This document shows, piece after piece, positions 61,920-64,000 of a stretch of DNA of 64,000 bases. This DNA comes from SZUA-100 sp965248135 (GTDB lineage: Bacteria > Pseudomonadota > Alphaproteobacteria > Rhizobiales > Rhizobiaceae), in assembly GCA_965248135.1 (NCBI GenBank), contig CBDFIN010000011.1:62001-126000 (forward strand), given 5' to 3'. Position 1 is the first letter of the stretch. Every line of letters starts with the position of its first letter. Made by a program: the position numbers and the translations under genes. The notes beneath the pieces were generated by a model. It worked only from the letters and a program-made list of their open reading frames with translations, was not told the DNA's origin and searched no databases.

Positions 61920-63506
61920 TCACCGATCAGAACTGAGCGCCCAATAGAAGCCGTTGGGGCCGAAAGCGAATTTCTCATCCCTGCGGTTCACCGATTGGCA
62001 CAGCTGAAATTCGCCGACATCTTCAAACGATGCCAATTGGTGATTTTTGGACAGGTTGAACACGCAAAACATGTCATCACGGTGAAATGCCAGCAGCGGC
62101 TCGGCGACGTCCACGAACCGGATTTTGCTGCTCCTCAGCGCCGCACACGACTTGCGGATTTGTAGCGCTGACTTGTAAAACTCCAGCACCGACCCGGACT
62201 TGCCAGCCTGCTGCGTCACCGCCCGGCTGGCTTGTGGTTGCTTGACCGGGAGCCACGGGGAAACCGGCGAAAACCCGGCATTCGTTTGATCATTGTCCCA
62301 CACCATTGGTGTGCGGCAGCCATCGCGGCCCTTCGTTTCGGGCCAGAACGCAATGCCCTGGGGGTCGATCAATTCCTCGAATTCAAGTTCGGTGTCGGTA
62401 AGGCCCAGTTCCTCGCCCTGATATAGGGTGATCGACCCCGCAATCGATAACAGCAATGCGGCCGATTGTTTGGCCAGCGCGTCGGTGCTGATTGCGTGTT
62501 TTTGCCAGCGCCCGATATGGCGCATGACGTCGTGGTTGGAAAACGCCCAACAGGGCCAGCCATCGGGAGCGCCGGAAAAGAAGGCCTCTATCTGGGTGCG
62601 AAAATGGGCCGGGCTGAATTCCTCCCCCAGCATTTCGAAAGAATAGGCCATGTGCAGCCGCTTGCCGGAAGTATATTCGCCCATCAGCTCGATTGGCTTG
62701 TGGCTGTCGCCAACTTCACCGACCATGGCCCGGTCGTCATATTCGTCCATCAGCGCCCTGATACGCTCAAGAAAGGCGAGATTTTCGGGCTGATTTTTAG
62801 AATAAAGGTGCCGCTGCATCTCATAGGGGTTGAACTCGGGCCTGAATTTGACCCGGTCATCGGCCGGATCAAGGCGCAATTGAGGATCGTGAAAATAGAA
62901 ATTCACTGTGTCGAGGCGAAAACCATCGACGCCCCGGTCCAGCCAAAAGCGCATGTTGGACAAATGCCAGTCCTGGACATCCCGATTGTGGAAATTGAAA
63001 TCCGGTTGGCAGGCCAGGAAATTGTGAAAATAATATTGTCTGCGGCGGGGTTCCCAGGTCCAGGCGACGCCGCCAAAAATAGCCAGCCAATTGTTGGGTG
63101 GCGAACCATCGGCTTGTGGATCTGCCCAAACATACCAGTCGGCCTTTGGGTTGCTCCCGTCGGTGCGGCTTTCTAAAAACGCCGGATGCTGGTCGGATGA
63201 ATGGGAAATGACCTGATCAATAATCACCTTTAACCCAAGTTGGTGGGCGCGGCTGATCAGGGTATCAAAATCTTCAAGTGTGCCGAATACCGGATCAATG
63301 TCCCTGTAGTGTGATACATCGTAGCCCATGTCAGCCATTGGCGAGGTGAAGATCGGAGAAAGCCATATCGCGTCGGCACCGAGGCCGGCGATGTGTTCAA
63401 GGCGCGAAGTCGCACCGCAAAGATCGCCGATCCCGTCGGCGTTGCTGTCTTGAAAGGAGCGGGGATAGATTTGGTAGATTACGGCTCCACGCCACCATTC
63501 GCCCAT
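61920..63506 (-). CDS. Alpha-glucosidase, glycoside hydrolase family 13
   Basis: A 528-residue GH13 enzyme of the oligo-1,6-glucosidase/alpha-glucosidase group. The (beta/alpha)8 motifs are ADAIWLSPIFTSPMADMGYD, VIIDQVISHSSDQH, GVDGFRLDTVNFY (nucleophile aspartate), MVGEVGD (acid glutamate) and FSNHDVMRHIG. ATG 63506 (MGEWWRGAVIYQIYP) has AAGGATGAGG eight bases upstream; earlier ATGs are at 63530 and 63521. It hydrolyses alpha-linked glucosides, such as sucrose or maltose. It lies downstream of a glycogen-debranching-type gene on the same strand. Confidence 0.93.
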   Translation of the reverse strand: MGEWWRGAVIYQIYPRSFQDSNADGIGDLCGATSRLEHIAGLGADAIWLSPIFTSPMADMGYDVSHYRDIDPVFGTLEDFDTLISRAHQLGLKVIIDQVISHSSDQHPAFLESRTDGSNPKADWYVWADPQADGSPPNNWLAIFGGVAWTWEPRRRQYYFHNFLACQPDFNFHNRDVQDWHLSNMRFWLDRGVDGFRLDTVNFYFHDPQLRLDPADDRVKFRPEFNPYEMQRHLYSKNQPENLAFLERIRALMDEYDDRAMVGEVGDSHKPIELMGEYTSGKRLHMAYSFEMLGEEFSPAHFRTQIEAFFSGAPDGWPCWAFSNHDVMRHIGRWQKHAISTDALAKQSAALLLSIAGSITLYQGEELGLTDTELEFEELIDPQGIAFWPETKGRDGCRTPMVWDNDQTNAGFSPVSPWLPVKQPQASRAVTQQAGKSGSVLEFYKSALQIRKSCAALRSSKIRFVDVAEPLLAFHRDDMFCVFNLSKNHQLASFEDVGEFQLCQSVNRRDEKFAFGPNGFYWALSSDR

Positions 63507-63573
63507 GACCTCATCCTTCATTGTGTTCACGCCAATAATGCATTTTCAAAAGTTCATTTTTGCTTGACTATCA

Positions 63574-64000
63574 TTACAGTTCATCGACAGCGGTTGTCGA
63601 TCCGTTGCGCTGCAAAATGGCAATGCCAACCGAGCGGGGTAAAACAACGATGCTTGCAGCTTTGGTAACATTGTGGCCGGTCCATTGGTGGCCCATGCGG
63701 GAGGGCAGGTGAAAATCGGCGAACTCATCCTGGCGGTTAAATAGAAAGCCTATCAGCGGTGCCGTTTTTTCGCCGGTGTGGCATATTTTAGCAAAACAAT
63801 CATCACTTGGGTCTTCCCAAGAGCCCGGTGTCAATCTGTTGCCATGCCGGTTCAGCCAGTCAACGTCGGGATGAACGGCCCCGTCTACCGATGCTCCGGA
63901 GAAAAACGATGTATCGGTAAGGCAACTGAACCGCGCGCGCAGGCGGGCAAGCATGATCACCTGGTTTTCGAGATCGATGTCACGGACCTTCCAGTCGAGC
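63574..64000 (-). CDS. Glycogen debranching enzyme GlgX-like, C-terminal part (runs off the window)
   Basis: The frame enters from the window's right edge with LDWKVRDIDLENQVIMLARLRARF, then VDWLNRHGNRLTPGSWEDPSDDCFAKI and FLFNRQDEFADFHLPSRMG. This corresponds to the end of GlgX/isoamylase-type GH13 enzymes, where the catalytic barrel is followed by a beta-sandwich domain. About 140 residues are visible; the catalytic residues lie outside the window. Assignment to GlgX is from the C-terminal pattern only. Confidence 0.7.
   Translation of the reverse strand, partial: LDWKVRDIDLENQVIMLARLRARFSCLTDTSFFSGASVDGAVHPDVDWLNRHGNRLTPGSWEDPSDDCFAKICHTGEKTAPLIGFLFNRQDEFADFHLPSRMGHQWTGHNVTKAASIVVLPRSVGIAILQRNGSTTAVDEL

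Noticed and set aside
1..64000. CRISPR arrays, rRNA and tRNA genes
   Set aside because: No regularly spaced repeats, no rRNA-like sequence and no cloverleaf with the T-loop consensus were found in the intergenic regions by eye; a computed scan could still reveal a tRNA.

Overview
The window comes from an alphaproteobacterium, most likely a marine-type member of the Hyphomicrobiales (Rhizobiales). The evidence is a MucR/Ros zinc-finger regulator, a TIGR03808-type Tat-exported repeat protein, DUF3750 and DUF853 proteins, a separate glyQ, class III cyclases, TRAP transporters and recurrent organosulfonate genes. A genus cannot be assigned from this sequence.

Layout. 1-9 kb: mucR, then a ten-gene cation/proton antiporter operon of the Mrp type. 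It has no full-length MrpA but three MrpD-like antiporter subunits and a free-standing MbhD/MbhE-like protein. 8.7-13.2 kb: msrB, oligopeptidase B, a class IV aminotransferase, a haloacid dehalogenase and a small unknown. 13.4-16.6 kb: a decayed catabolic locus (LacI regulator, HisD-like dehydrogenase, SDR, zinc alcohol dehydrogenase, UxaA/SuyAB-type lyase), all truncated, frameshifted or carrying stops. 16.7-25 kb: housekeeping genes (HerA-like ATPase, glyQ, pcm, sodB) and small exported or membrane proteins.

25-38.5 kb: a minus-strand sugar operon (PfkB kinase, class I YihT/LacD-like aldolase, sugar isomerase, Gfo/Idh/MocA oxidoreductase). It is followed by a remnant of a 2-hydroxyacid dehydrogenase, sulfopyruvate decarboxylase comDE and a malonyl-CoA-synthetase-like ligase. 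Upstream are a TRAP transporter and a DeoR regulator with a clear inverted-repeat operator. I infer a sulfosugar (sulfoquinovose-type) pathway feeding C3-sulfonate breakdown. 38.6-40.4 kb: a second fossil locus (LacI tail, TctA permease, acylating aldehyde dehydrogenase, AMP ligase N-terminus) resembling sulfoacetate genes sauS/sauT. Three organosulfonate-linked loci in 27 kb, two of them decayed, is the main metabolic theme.

40.4-46 kb: CMD-family proteins, an amino-acid ABC transporter and a creatininase-like hydrolase. 46-55 kb: a compact run of metallophosphoesterase, a giant GMC oxidoreductase-alpha/beta hydrolase fusion, and a cyclase-ATPase-TPR protein. 56-62 kb: caspase-like protease, CHASE2 adenylate cyclase and FecR-like exported protein, with a 257-bp inverted-repeat element between the first two. 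62-64 kb: alpha-glucosidase and the end of glgX.

The most unusual structure is a repeat family with three copies (14.4, 21.6 and 25.0 kb). Each is exactly 169 bp, begins and ends with CTAG, and contains two long hairpins joined by a 13-14 nt linker. Two copies sit inside genes, where excising 165 bp (55 codons) restores a sensible protein. One hairpin type occupies the first position in two copies and the second position in the other, so the element looks modular. I saw no CRISPR array, rRNA or tRNA.
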